A stretch of 52,731 nt of DNA, taken from NCBI RefSeq assembly GCF_024609785.1, contig NZ_JANHJQ010000015.1:1-52731 (forward strand), read 5' to 3'. Origin of the DNA: Pseudalkalibacillus decolorationis. Its GTDB lineage: Bacteria; Bacillota; Bacilli; Bacillales; Fictibacillaceae. Each line of letters opens with the position of its first letter. Position 1 is the stretch's first letter. Position numbers and translations under genes: made by a program. This document shows, one piece after another, positions 1-10,573 of this stretch. The notes below the pieces were generated by a model, which was given only the letters and a program-made list of their open reading frames with translations, was not told where the DNA came from and did no database searches.

Positions 1-118
1 CCATAATGAAACATATATGGCTGACTTATCCATACATTTGATGCATTTCATTAGATGTATCGAGTGAAAAGCTTAGAAATAACAAGAATAACGGAGAAAA
101 TCCTTACTTTATAGAGGG
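1..118. other. unassigned left edge
   Basis: AT-rich sequence before the first repeat. I see no gene, RNA or convincing promoter. It may hold the tail of an upstream unit and part of the control region of the nucleoside phosphorylase gene. Confidence 0.3.
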
Positions 119-200
119 AGTATAAAAATACTTTCTATAGTATAAGCGCAACTAAGGCGATCGCCAGCGCTAAGGCTTGGCGCTAGCCAAGTTTTCTTTA
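119..200. repeat. dispersed repeat family A, copy 1
   Basis: This block begins TATAAAAATACTTTCTATAG and ends GCCAAGTTTTCTTTA. It recurs at about 3918, 7471, 7599 and 39065. The roughly 74 bp from the TACTTTC stretch to the end looks identical to the copy at 7599-7690. It contains nested dyads (GGCGATCGCC, and CTTGGC-GCTA-GCCAAG). It lies directly upstream of the phosphorylase gene, about 40 bp before its start, so it is probably transcribed into that leader. Confidence 0.8.
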
Positions 201-241
201 AAGTGGTGAAACACCTTAGTTTTGAGGAGGAGTAAAGTAAA

Positions 242-1060
242 ATGCACAAAATGGAAAACATTTTAAATGCAAAAGACTATATATACAGTAAAACGGATTA
301 CCGTCCGAAGATTTCTTTAATTTTAGGTTCTGGATTGAACGGACTTGCTGATGAAATTGAGAATGCTGTTGTCATTCCGTATCAGGATATTCCACACTTT
401 GCAGCTACTACCGTAGACATGCACAAAGGCCAGCTTGTTATAGGTGAATTATTAGGGAAAGAAGTTGCCGTTCTGCAAGGGCGTTTTCACTATTATGAAG
501 GACATAGTCTGGATGCCGTTACTTTTCCTGTACGTGTTTTGAAAGAGATTGGTGCAGAAGTACTGATTGTGACAAACGCATGCGGTGCGATAAACGAAAG
601 CTTCGAACCAAAAGATTTGATGTTAATTTCAGACCATATTAATTTAGCCGGAGTAAATCCACTTATAGGATCGAATGACGAACAACTTGGCGTCCGCTTT
701 CCGGATTTATCGACAGCGTATTGCCCTGAATTGCGTGATTTGGCATGTAAGGCAGCAGAAGAAAAAAACATTGAGTTACAGCAAGGTGTGTATGTGTGGT
801 GGAGCGGTCCAGCCCTTGAAACCCCTGCGGAAATTCGAATGATGAGAACTGTTGGGGGTGACGCAGTCGGAATGTCTACTGTACCGGAAGTCATCGTCGC
901 CAACCACGCAGGCCTTCGTGTATTGGGGATTTCTTGCATTGCTAATATGGCAGCTGGTATTCAAAAGGAGCCGATAACAGCGGAAGAAGTTGTTCAAGCG
1001 GTTGGTGAGGCAAAGGATAAGTTTTTAACATTATTAAAAGGCATTATACAAGAACTGTAG
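242..1060 (+). CDS. punA: purine-nucleoside phosphorylase (trimeric PNP family)
   Basis: The enzyme cleaves purine ribonucleosides and deoxyribonucleosides with phosphate to the base and (deoxy)ribose-1-phosphate, in cytoplasmic purine salvage. The 272-residue length is normal for this family. Family motifs are visible: LILGSGLNGLAD (about 26-37), the phosphate loop GRFHYYEGH (80-88), VTNACGAINESF (110-121), GPALETPAEIRM (189-200) with Glu193, GGDAVGMSTVPEVIVANH (205-222), and Asn235 in the ANMAAG segment. A GAGGAGG ribosome binding site lies about 11 bp before the ATG at 242; an ATG at 251 is an alternative start. It is a single gene followed by a hairpin, with no nucleoside operon partners in view. 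Assignment to the PunA/PupG type rests on length and motifs. Confidence 0.93.
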   Translation: MHKMENILNAKDYIYSKTDYRPKISLILGSGLNGLADEIENAVVIPYQDIPHFAATTVDMHKGQLVIGELLGKEVAVLQGRFHYYEGHSLDAVTFPVRVLKEIGAEVLIVTNACGAINESFEPKDLMLISDHINLAGVNPLIGSNDEQLGVRFPDLSTAYCPELRDLACKAAEEKNIELQQGVYVWWSGPALETPAEIRMMRTVGGDAVGMSTVPEVIVANHAGLRVLGISCIANMAAGIQKEPITAEEVVQAVGEAKDKFLTLLKGIIQEL

Positions 1061-1068
1061 TTGCATTA

Positions 1069-1101
1069 AAAAAGCTAAACTTTACATGAATTTGGCTTTT
1101 T
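1069..1101 (+). terminator. probable terminator after punA
   Basis: The AAAAAGC-TAAA arm pairs with TTT-GGCTTTTT across a short AT-rich loop, 10 bp after the punA stop. The hairpin is weak but ends in a T run. Confidence 0.5.
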
Positions 1102-1134
1102 AAATACTGTAGTCAAGATTTGATTAAATATAAA

Positions 1135-1200
1135 CAAACGTTTGATTAAGGCACTCAAACTCTTGTGCCCCAAGAGATGCAGCGATCAATCAAACGTTTG
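1135..1200. repeat. paired CAAACGTTTG palindromes, copy 1
   Basis: CAAACGTTTGATT at 1135-1147 and AATCAAACGTTTG at 1188-1200 form an inverted pair around about 40 bp. Each unit has a self-complementary CAAACGTTTG core. The same arrangement occurs at 33659-33727, and a single box occurs at 49901. It could be a mobile repeat with palindromic ends or a pair of operators. Confidence 0.7.
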
Positions 1201-1320
1201 AATAAGGCAGTCGTGCAGTCGTTTTGAAAACTATGACTAATTTATCTATTAAAATAGGAACTTTTTGTCCATAATAATAGTATATGTAGTAGTTAATAGT
1301 TTTATAGGGGGCAGTATTTA

Positions 1321-2394
1321 ATGAGTATCTCAAATAAATGGTGGTTCCGCTTCGGAATTGGTGTCATTTTAATATTAACGATCATCTGGTTGATGAACGA
1401 GGTTAATTTTGTTTTTACGCCTTTGGTTATATTTGTGCAGACATTGTTCGTACCGTTTTTGATTGCGGGTATCCTTTTTTACCTGTTCAGACCACTGACA
1501 GAATTACTTGAAAAATGGCGTCTGCCAAGAATGATTGCTATTCTCGTTATTTTTCTTATTGTCATTGTTATATTGACAATGATTGTGCGGGTTATCGGCC
1601 CCATTGTGCAAACTCAGTTTGTACGATTGTTAGAAAATGTACCTGATATGATTTCTGCAGTTGAAGAGGGGATTAGTTACTGGCAACAGAATCAGGAACA
1701 AATTCCACAATTCATAAAAGACTTCGTAGATACGATTGGAAGCAAACTAGAAGGGATCTTCGCTGCGACAGGAACAGTTGTCGGCAATGCCCTTGGAAGT
1801 ATATTCGGGTTTGTATTTTCACTAGTAATCGTTCCATTTATCTTGTTCTACTTACTCAGTGACAGAGAACGGTTTACGCCTAATGTCGTTCGTTTTTTTC
1901 CAGAATCTAAGGAAGGCGAAATTCGGCATGTGTTAAAAGATATGGACAAAGCACTTGCAAGCTACATACAAGGTCAGTTGATCGTGAGTACGTGTGTTGG
2001 GATTCTACTCCTAATCGGTTATCTGATTATAGGACTAGAGTATGCGCTACTTTTAGCATTATTTGCGATGGCGATGAATGTCATCCCGTTCCTTGGACCA
2101 TTCTTAGCGGTTATTCCCGCTCTCATCGTTGCATTTTTCCAAGAGCCGACGATGGTGTTATACGTAATTATCGTGATGATCGTCGCACAACAAATTGAGA
2201 GCAACCTTGTCTCACCTCAAGTAATGGGAAGAGCGTTGAATATCCATCCGTTAACGATCATTCTTTTAATACTGGTCGGGGGGAATCTGGCAGGCGTTCT
2301 AGGGATGATCTTAATCATACCGTCATACGCTGTTGTAAAGGTCATTGTACAACACAGCAAACAGCTGCTATCAATTAAAAGACAGGAAAGTTAG
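1321..2394 (+). CDS. AI-2E family (PerM/YueF-type) membrane protein
   Basis: This is a multi-pass membrane protein of 357 residues, the usual length for the AI-2E transporter family. Two N-terminal hydrophobic segments (about 10-60) are followed by more segments around 66-92, and then by an amphipathic central stretch (about 100-145). Further membrane helices follow, with the family-typical segment MNVIPFLGPFLAVIPAL at about 251-267 and the QQIESNLVSPQVMGRALNIH region near 290-309. Family members are implicated in autoinducer export or Na+/H+ transport, but the substrate cannot be read from the sequence. The ATG has an upstream GGGGG-type ribosome binding site. The gene appears monocistronic. 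Confidence 0.85.
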   Translation: MSISNKWWFRFGIGVILILTIIWLMNEVNFVFTPLVIFVQTLFVPFLIAGILFYLFRPLTELLEKWRLPRMIAILVIFLIVIVILTMIVRVIGPIVQTQFVRLLENVPDMISAVEEGISYWQQNQEQIPQFIKDFVDTIGSKLEGIFAATGTVVGNALGSIFGFVFSLVIVPFILFYLLSDRERFTPNVVRFFPESKEGEIRHVLKDMDKALASYIQGQLIVSTCVGILLLIGYLIIGLEYALLLALFAMAMNVIPFLGPFLAVIPALIVAFFQEPTMVLYVIIVMIVAQQIESNLVSPQVMGRALNIHPLTIILLILVGGNLAGVLGMILIIPSYAVVKVIVQHSKQLLSIKRQES

Positions 2395-2459
2395 AGCAGG
2401 GGTGGTTACCTCTTAAGAGACCAATATGTACGTTTCCGGTCGTTAAAATGACTGGGCTA

Positions 2460-2488
2460 TTGCAAAAGAAACCGTTATCATTTATAAT
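2460..2488 (+). promoter_or_regulatory. licT promoter with overlapping cre-like site
   Basis: A -35 TTGCAA (2460-2465) and a -10 TATAAT (2483-2488) are 17 bp apart. The spacer contains AGAAACCGTTATCA (2467-2480), which matches the CcpA cre consensus TGWNANCGNTNWCA at 13 of 14 positions. Transcription would start just before the RAT element, consistent with carbon catabolite repression of a beta-glucoside operon. Confidence 0.7.
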
Positions 2489-2502
2489 GAAAATTAACTA
2501 AA

Positions 2503-2590
2503 GGATTGTTACTGTTAAGCAGGCAAAACCTGAATAATTAGACTTGTAATGGGGATACCTTTCTATAAGTTTAATTAATTCGGGTTTTTT
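2503..2590 (+). promoter_or_regulatory. ribonucleic antiterminator (RAT) with overlapping terminator, upstream of licT
   Basis: GGATTGTTACTG followed by GCAGGCAAAACCT (2503-2532) is a textbook LicT/SacY-type RAT. Its 3' end overlaps the left arm AAACCTGAAT of a terminator whose right arm ATTCGGGTTT ends in a T run near 2590. When active LicT binds the RAT, terminator formation is blocked. Placed before licT, this makes the regulator autoregulated. Confidence 0.9.
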
Positions 2591-2591
2591 T

Positions 2592-2747
2592 ACACGTTAA
2601 GAAAGTATAAAAGTTTGCGGCATGGATGTAATGTCCAGCTTCAGCGCCCAACCACTTGGATCACTTCAGGCCTTCTGCGGCGGCAACAGCCTCCTCGTCG
2701 GTCTTCCAGTGACCTTCGTGGCTAAGCAGGGCGCTTGCGCTTTTCTA
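2592..2747. repeat. dispersed repeat family B, copy 1
   Basis: The block starts ACGTTAAGAAAGTATAAAAG, runs through GATGTAATGTCCAGC and the CAGTGACCTTCGTGGCTAAG stretch, and ends GGGCGCTTGCGCTTTTCT. Related copies lie at 3718, 7691 and 38943. It sits between the RAT terminator and licT, inside the licT leader. Confidence 0.75.
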
Positions 2748-2775
2748 ATTTTAATTCGAAGGAAAAGTGATAATT

Positions 2776-3612
2776 ATGAAAATAAAGAAAATCTTTAATA
2801 ATAATGTCGCTTTAACTGAGGATCAAACTGAGATGGTCGTTATGGGTAAAGGCCTCGCTTTTCAGAAAAAGATTGGCGACCGGATAGACACTGAAAAAAT
2901 AGAAAAAACATTTATCACGCCTTCTGAAAGCTTTTCTTATAAATTGTCTGAGTTACTTGATGAAATTCCATATGAAATCATGGCACTCTCAAAAGATATT
3001 ATCGAAATGGCAAACAAGGAGCTTCAAACAGAGCTGAATGATTCACTTTATTTGTCATTATCCGACCACATCCACTTTGCGGTCTCTAGATTTAAAAATG
3101 GGCTGCCAATAAAGAATGCGTTAATGTGGGAAGTGCAAAAGTTCTGTAAAGCCGAGTACCATGTTGCGCGTAAGGCATTGGATATGATAAAAGAGGGAAC
3201 GGGTGTAAGTTTACCTGAAGATGAAGCTGCATCCATTGCCATGCATCTCTTTAATGCAAGGCAAGATGGTTCTGGGATGGAAGAGACGTTGGCGATGACG
3301 AAGATCGTTAGTGATGTCACGAATATTGTGAAGTATCATTACGGTATTGATTTTGAAGAAGAGTCGATGAATTACAGCAGATTTATTACCCATTTGCGTT
3401 ATTTCGCCTACAGGATGCTACGTGGTGAGCTGAATGACGAACATAATGATACGTTATATAAGCAAGTTAAAATGCAGTACCCACAAGCATACGAATGTAC
3501 GAAGAAGGTACAAGCTTATTTAAAAAAGCAATATCAAATGGAAATGACTAAAGATGAGTTAGCCTACTTTATGATTCATATTCATAGGGTTTCAAGTCGA
3601 GAAAAAAGTTAA
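2776..3612 (+). CDS. licT: BglG/LicT-family transcriptional antiterminator
   Basis: This protein binds the RAT RNA and prevents termination of beta-glucoside genes when its PTS regulation domains sense substrate. From the ATG at 2776 it is 278 residues, as in LicT. The order is an N-terminal CAT RNA-binding domain (about 1-56, MKIKKIFNNNVAL) followed by PRD1 and PRD2. The PTS-phosphorylated histidines are visible near H98/H100 (SDHIHF), H157 (AMHLFN), H206 (THLRYF) and H268/H270 (IHIHR). I chose 2776 over the GTG at 2767 because of the conserved MKIKKIF start and the AAGGA site upstream. It lies before bglP and bglH, its evident targets. Confidence 0.93.
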   Translation: MKIKKIFNNNVALTEDQTEMVVMGKGLAFQKKIGDRIDTEKIEKTFITPSESFSYKLSELLDEIPYEIMALSKDIIEMANKELQTELNDSLYLSLSDHIHFAVSRFKNGLPIKNALMWEVQKFCKAEYHVARKALDMIKEGTGVSLPEDEAASIAMHLFNARQDGSGMEETLAMTKIVSDVTNIVKYHYGIDFEEESMNYSRFITHLRYFAYRMLRGELNDEHNDTLYKQVKMQYPQAYECTKKVQAYLKKQYQMEMTKDELAYFMIHIHRVSSREKS

Positions 3613-3624
3613 TATAGTTTTTAA

Positions 3625-3710
3625 GGATTGTTACTGTTAGGCAGGCAAAACCTGAAAAGAATGATAGGTAGACTAGACATAAGTCTATTTACGCTCTTTT
3701 CGGGTTTTTT
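3625..3710 (+). promoter_or_regulatory. second RAT with overlapping terminator, between licT and bglP
   Basis: GGATTGTTACTG and GCAGGCAAAACCT recur at 3625-3654. The arm AAAACCTGAAAAGA then pairs with TCTTTTCGGGTTTT, with a T run to about 3710. This is the switch that controls bglP-bglH, while the first one controls licT itself. Confidence 0.9.
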
Positions 3711-3717
3711 ATTTTTT

Positions 3718-3917
3718 TACAAGTAAAGCAAAAATTTGCCGCATAGATGCGATGTCTAGCTGCAGCACCCAACCTCTCGGATCACTTCAGTCCGGCGGCA
3801 ACACACTGATTTACATCCTGTGTATTCCCACGCAGGACCAAACAGTGTTTGGTTCGAGCCTTCTCGGTGGCCTTCCAGTGACCTTCGGGGCTGAACAGGG
3901 CGCTTCCGCTTTTCTAA
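3718..3917. repeat. dispersed repeat family B, copy 2 (long variant)
   Basis: This copy is similar to 2592-2747 at both ends (AAGTAAAGCAAAAATTTGCC; GGGCGCTTCCGCTTTTCT). It carries about 50 extra bases near 3800-3860 that include ACACTG...CAGTGT and related dyads. A family A repeat follows immediately. Confidence 0.7.
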
Positions 3918-4009
3918 CACGTTAAGAAAGTATAAAAATACTTTCTATAGTATAAGCGCAACTAAGGCTCAGCCGGCGCCAAAGGCTTAGCTTTGCCAAG
4001 TTTTCTTTA
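3918..4009. repeat. dispersed repeat family A, copy 2
   Basis: This copy begins CACGTTAAGAAAGTATAAAA and ends GCCAAGTTTTCTTTA. The central dyad is sequence-variant compared with copy 1. It ends 4-5 bases before the AAAAGGAGGAAAAA ribosome binding site of bglP, so it abuts the translation start region. Confidence 0.8.
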
Positions 4010-4010
4010 A

Positions 4011-5906
<1,896 letters not shown>

Positions 5907-5909
5907 TAA

Positions 5910-7394
<1,485 letters not shown>

Positions 7395-7429
7395 ATCAGC
7401 AAAAAACAGCAGGCGGAATTGCCCTATAC

Positions 7430-7472
7430 AAAAAACGAAGGCCGCTCAATTTCAGGCAGCCTTCGTTTTTTT
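7430..7472 (+). terminator. Rho-independent terminator of bglPH
   Basis: AAAAACGAAGGC pairs with GCCTTCGTTTTT around a 15-base loop and is followed by T residues. Confidence 0.92.
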
Positions 7473-7598
7473 CACGTTAAGAAAGTATAACTTGTCAGCT
7501 GGAAGTATATCGACGTTGTGGAAAAGTTTAGGTCCTAAGTATATGTGCAGCTAGGGCTCAGCCTGCGCCAAGGCTTGGCTTTCCCAAGTTTTCTTTAC
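7471..7598. repeat. dispersed repeat family A, copy 3 (divergent)
   Basis: The block starts TTCACGTTAAGAAAGTATAA and ends CCCAAGTTTTCTTTA. About 50 bases of unrelated sequence replace the usual TACTTTCTATAG part. It starts directly in the T run of the bgl terminator. Confidence 0.65.
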
Positions 7599-7690
7599 AC
7601 GTTATGAAAGTAAAAAATACTTTCTATAGTATAAGCGCAACTAAGGCGATCGCCAGCGCTAAGGCTTGGCGCTAGCCAAGTTTTCTTTAT
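7599..7690. repeat. dispersed repeat family A, copy 4
   Basis: The copy is almost identical to copy 1 at 119-200 over the last 74 bp, including GGCGATCGCC and the CTTGGC-GCTA-GCCAAG dyad. It is arranged in tandem with copy 3. Confidence 0.8.
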
Positions 7691-7835
7691 AAGTAAAGAA
7701 AGTATAAAAGTTTGCTGCACAGATGCAATGTCTAGCTCCAGCGCCTAGGTGCTCGAGGTCGCTTCGATTCTTCCAGAGGCAATAGCCTCCTCAGTGGCCT
7801 CCAGTGACCTTCGTGGCTACCCATGGCGTTGTGGG
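7691..7835. repeat. dispersed repeat family B, copy 3
   Basis: This copy carries GATGCAATGTCTAGCTCCAG, then GCAATAGCCTCCTC and the CCAGTGACCTTCGTGGCT stretch. The typical GGGCGCTTGCGC end is degenerate here. An 87-codon open frame starting at 7749 runs out of this repeat and is probably not a gene. Confidence 0.7.
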
Positions 7836-8060
7836 TTTATTATAGTATCAGTTGAACTGGATTTAGGTGTCGTCTTTTTGAGATTTGTAGTGGGCATTTT
7901 GATGACGTATTGGACTATTACGAGGAATAAATGGAAGGAACGTCAACTTAACGATGTAAAGTTCATCCGTTACAACCCATTTAGGTGGGAAAGTAAAATA
8001 ACGGTTGAGTGAGATGCCTTTTTGGGGAATAAATATGCATTTACCTCCTCCAAAAATATT
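7836..8060. other. unassigned intergenic sequence
   Basis: About 225 bases with no recognisable gene. The forward frame here has hydrophobic residues but no credible start of its own, and it begins inside a repeat. Confidence 0.3.
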
Positions 8061-8180
8061 AATTCGGCCGCGAAATCCATATATCGGTCACAGATAGAAT
8101 TATTTCGGCCACGAAATCCGATATTCGGTCACAGATTGAATTATATCGGTCACGGAATCCGATATATCGGTCACGCATAG
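8061..8180. repeat. tandem CGGTCACG/CGAAATCCG repeats, about three units
   Basis: Three imperfect units of roughly 40 bp follow the pattern AATT-atat-CGGYCACGAAATCC-GATAT-CGGTCACAGAT. Each unit holds two copies of CGGYCACG/A. It looks like an extragenic palindromic repeat array between convergent or unrelated transcripts. Confidence 0.7.
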
Positions 8181-8240
8181 TAAAATGGTCCCGATTTCAC
8201 TTTCCCCCTTGATGAAAAAATTTTAAACTCCTAATGTACA

Positions 8241-8283
8241 AGAAAACGAACGGATCTCCACACGATGGCCGATCCGTTCTTTC
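8241..8283 (-). terminator. terminator of the nuclease gene
   Basis: GAACGGATC (8248-8256) and GATCCGTTC (8271-8279) form a 9-bp stem. On the minus strand it is followed by GTTTTCTTG. It lies about 65 bp beyond the nuclease stop. Confidence 0.8.
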
Positions 8284-8347
8284 TGTATGAAACTTTGTTG
8301 TATAGATATAGGGCGTTAGCGATTTTGTTCCCCAAGCTTTTTATATA

Positions 8348-10030
8348 TTAAGGGATCGCATACACCTCAACGGTAAAGCTCTTTCCATCGGTATTTTCAG
8401 GGTTTGCGATGTACAAGCCGTCACTGATTTCAATTTCTGTTTTTGATTTGTTTTGAAGATCATTGAAGATGGTTTCATCGATTCCAAAGCTGTCGTCATG
8501 CATAACATCAAATTTTGCATCTGTCGGCCCGTCTACAATCCTCCATTCCAGATTTGTAGCGTATGGGGGAATATCTTGAATCGAGAAATTATCGCTAGAA
8601 CGGTTGTCCTGACCCTCCTGAGGTTGACCTTCAGATCGAATCGTAGCTATTTTTTCTGGTGCTTCAACCTGTACGTAAAAAGGATCATGATCTAATATGC
8701 GTGTATAGGCGTACCAAGCTCCAAGCCAAGTTCCTGCGGCCTCATTGGAATCCTTGGAAATCATCCGGATCGAAAACCAGTCTTGACCGTTCGTAGCCGA
8801 CCCTTGCCATGTTGAGGCAAAGGGATACTCGTCACACTGTTTTCCTGGAGGACTTTTCCCGAATTCCCGCTTGCAGACCCTGCTTGTCTTATCTCTGTTT
8901 CGATTATATTTATCTCGATGCCGTTTGGAATACATACGTGTCAATGGGCGTTCCCCTACTGCTCCTGGAATTTTCTTTCCGAGTACCTGAGGCTTCGTTT
9001 GTTCTGGATTTTCCATCGCAAATTTCCAATGCTCACCAGCTTCCTCTAATGCGGCAAATTCTGGCTCCGTAATCGGAACTTCCATCACTGGGGTAGCTTT
9101 ACTGAAAACAGCTCCCCGCGGGTAATACTTATCTGGGAAGGCAAACATATATTTAGCTGAATCGAAACGAACGGTTTGTCTGATACCGTCAATCGTTTTG
9201 GTGAACTTCCTTGGTGCGTGTTTTATCGTAAGCTTTGGCCAAAATTCCATATATCCTACACGATCAGGATTGGCTTCCGTTGCTGGTGGTTCCTCTGATA
9301 GGAAGATTTCATTGCCGAAGTTGGAATTTTTCCATTGCGCAATCGTCTTTTCAGTAGGCGGGAATCTCGGGTCGGGTTTACAATCCCCAGGATTTAATTT
9401 TGCTTCACATACGATATCTATTTTGAGCTTAGCACCGTTTAGGGACGGATGGGTAACTTTAATATCATCAAGGGTGTAGTATACCCGCATTTTCCGGCTT
9501 TCGTTGGAACCATACCCTATTTCAGTGAATTGAAATTGAACACCTTCGTACAAACATATCCCAAAGTGGCATTTTACTGGTACTTGATAAGTCGCCACAT
9601 GAGACCAGCAGAAAGAGTATCGATTTTTAATATAACCTGTTTCTGAACCACTTTTTGGACTAGCTCGGCACTCTGAAACCGTTTGTATGTGATCATACTC
9701 AAAATCTGGCGCTGTCCACCCTAGTGTAGTGAATTCTGGTGGTCCGATATTTACTTCGTAAGTCGAAGAGCTTTGCTGGTCCTCCTTTCTCAATTCATCC
9801 AGTGTCTGAAAACCTTCTTTCGGCTGAGTCTGATCTGGATTAATCCCAAGCTCTCCTATGGATTTTCCTTGCTTCATAAGCTCGGTTGCCTTTTCAATCT
9901 TTTCCTTGTCGTTTGGGAGCCAATATCCTTCGCCACTAGGATCAGACTGTGCTTGTGCAGGGGTAATTATTCCTGTTACCAAAAATAACAGAAGTACAAC
10001 TGAAATCAGATGTTTGTATAACCTGGACAT
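8348..10030 (-). CDS. large secreted protein with C-terminal NucA/NucB-type DNase domain
   Basis: A 560-residue exported protein starts at an ATG behind GGGAGGAATTTG. A signal peptide is clear (about 1-28, cleavage after TPAQA). The central region (about 115-220) is cysteine-bearing, with a motif of the type NRYSFCWSH and CHFGICLYEG. It probably forms a disulphide-stabilised beta domain that I cannot name. Residues about 365-460 match the NucA/NucB DNase fold: KQCDEYPFAST, with the predicted catalytic Asp near residue 400, then DSNEAAGTWLGAWY and a DPFYVQV strand. The roughly 100 residues after it are of unknown function. Bacillus NucA and NucB are near 110-150 residues, so this is a much larger, multi-domain relative. 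It is monocistronic, and no immunity gene is obvious beside it. Confidence 0.82.
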   Translation of the reverse strand: MSRLYKHLISVVLLLFLVTGIITPAQAQSDPSGEGYWLPNDKEKIEKATELMKQGKSIGELGINPDQTQPKEGFQTLDELRKEDQQSSSTYEVNIGPPEFTTLGWTAPDFEYDHIQTVSECRASPKSGSETGYIKNRYSFCWSHVATYQVPVKCHFGICLYEGVQFQFTEIGYGSNESRKMRVYYTLDDIKVTHPSLNGAKLKIDIVCEAKLNPGDCKPDPRFPPTEKTIAQWKNSNFGNEIFLSEEPPATEANPDRVGYMEFWPKLTIKHAPRKFTKTIDGIRQTVRFDSAKYMFAFPDKYYPRGAVFSKATPVMEVPITEPEFAALEEAGEHWKFAMENPEQTKPQVLGKKIPGAVGERPLTRMYSKRHRDKYNRNRDKTSRVCKREFGKSPPGKQCDEYPFASTWQGSATNGQDWFSIRMISKDSNEAAGTWLGAWYAYTRILDHDPFYVQVEAPEKIATIRSEGQPQEGQDNRSSDNFSIQDIPPYATNLEWRIVDGPTDAKFDVMHDDSFGIDETIFNDLQNKSKTEIEISDGLYIANPENTDGKSFTVEVYAIP

Positions 10031-10033
10031 CAA

Positions 10034-10573
10034 ATTCCTCCCTCATTTTTTTGATTTGGAATGAATAAATAGTACTTGTCTTACAACTAATGAACTAGAT
10101 CTATTATTTTGATACCATCTAAATCGCTGACAGATTACTACAAGAAAAAACTTTTTACAATACATTCCATAGTAAACAATTCCATTAACCTACATTTATT
10201 AACAAAATAATATTTAAATAGGAAAAAGGGAGGCGATTCAATGGACCCGCTTTTTTCACACAAAAAATCTTTAATGATTTACTCTGCGCGTCAGGTCGAT
10301 AAACCTTTGTCTTTGGGTGGTATAGCACCGCTTGAGATCCTCCAACTTGCCTATTTTTAAGGTATCAATTAGCTGGACTTTAAGACTATTTAGTACGAGT
10401 ATCACTATGCCTTTCACAATGACGACACCTTTTAATAACTTCAAATGATTTAGGTCAATCGAAAGAAGTAGACGAACAATCACCAAAAAACGACTGTCCA
10501 AAAAGACATGTTTAATATAGCTGATTTATGAATATGTGATCAAAAATAGGAATTTTTCCGGAGGTGGTATTCT
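10034..10573. other. intergenic region between nuclease and acyltransferase genes
   Basis: The left part must hold the promoter of the nuclease gene (minus strand). Apart from a possible 39-codon ORF at 10241-10360, no named feature is seen. A 76-codon minus-strand frame overlaps it and has no good start site. Confidence 0.4.
10241..10360 (+). CDS. possible small protein, 39 residues
   Basis: An ATG is preceded by AAAGGGAGGCGATTCA, a good ribosome binding site at proper spacing. It opens a 39-codon frame beginning MDPLFSHKKSLMIYSARQ and ending LQLAYF. I recognise no family. It could be a small peptide gene or the start of a decayed gene. The ribosome binding site is the main support. Confidence 0.35.
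   Translation: MDPLFSHKKSLMIYSARQVDKPLSLGGIAPLEILQLAYF

Noticed and set aside
7749-8012. 87-codon forward frame
   Set aside because: Starts inside repeat family B, has no ribosome binding site and no family resemblance.
10271-10501. 76-codon minus-strand frame
   Set aside because: Low-complexity Leu/Val/Ile/Lys composition, no ribosome binding site, and overlaps the better supported 39-codon frame on the other strand.
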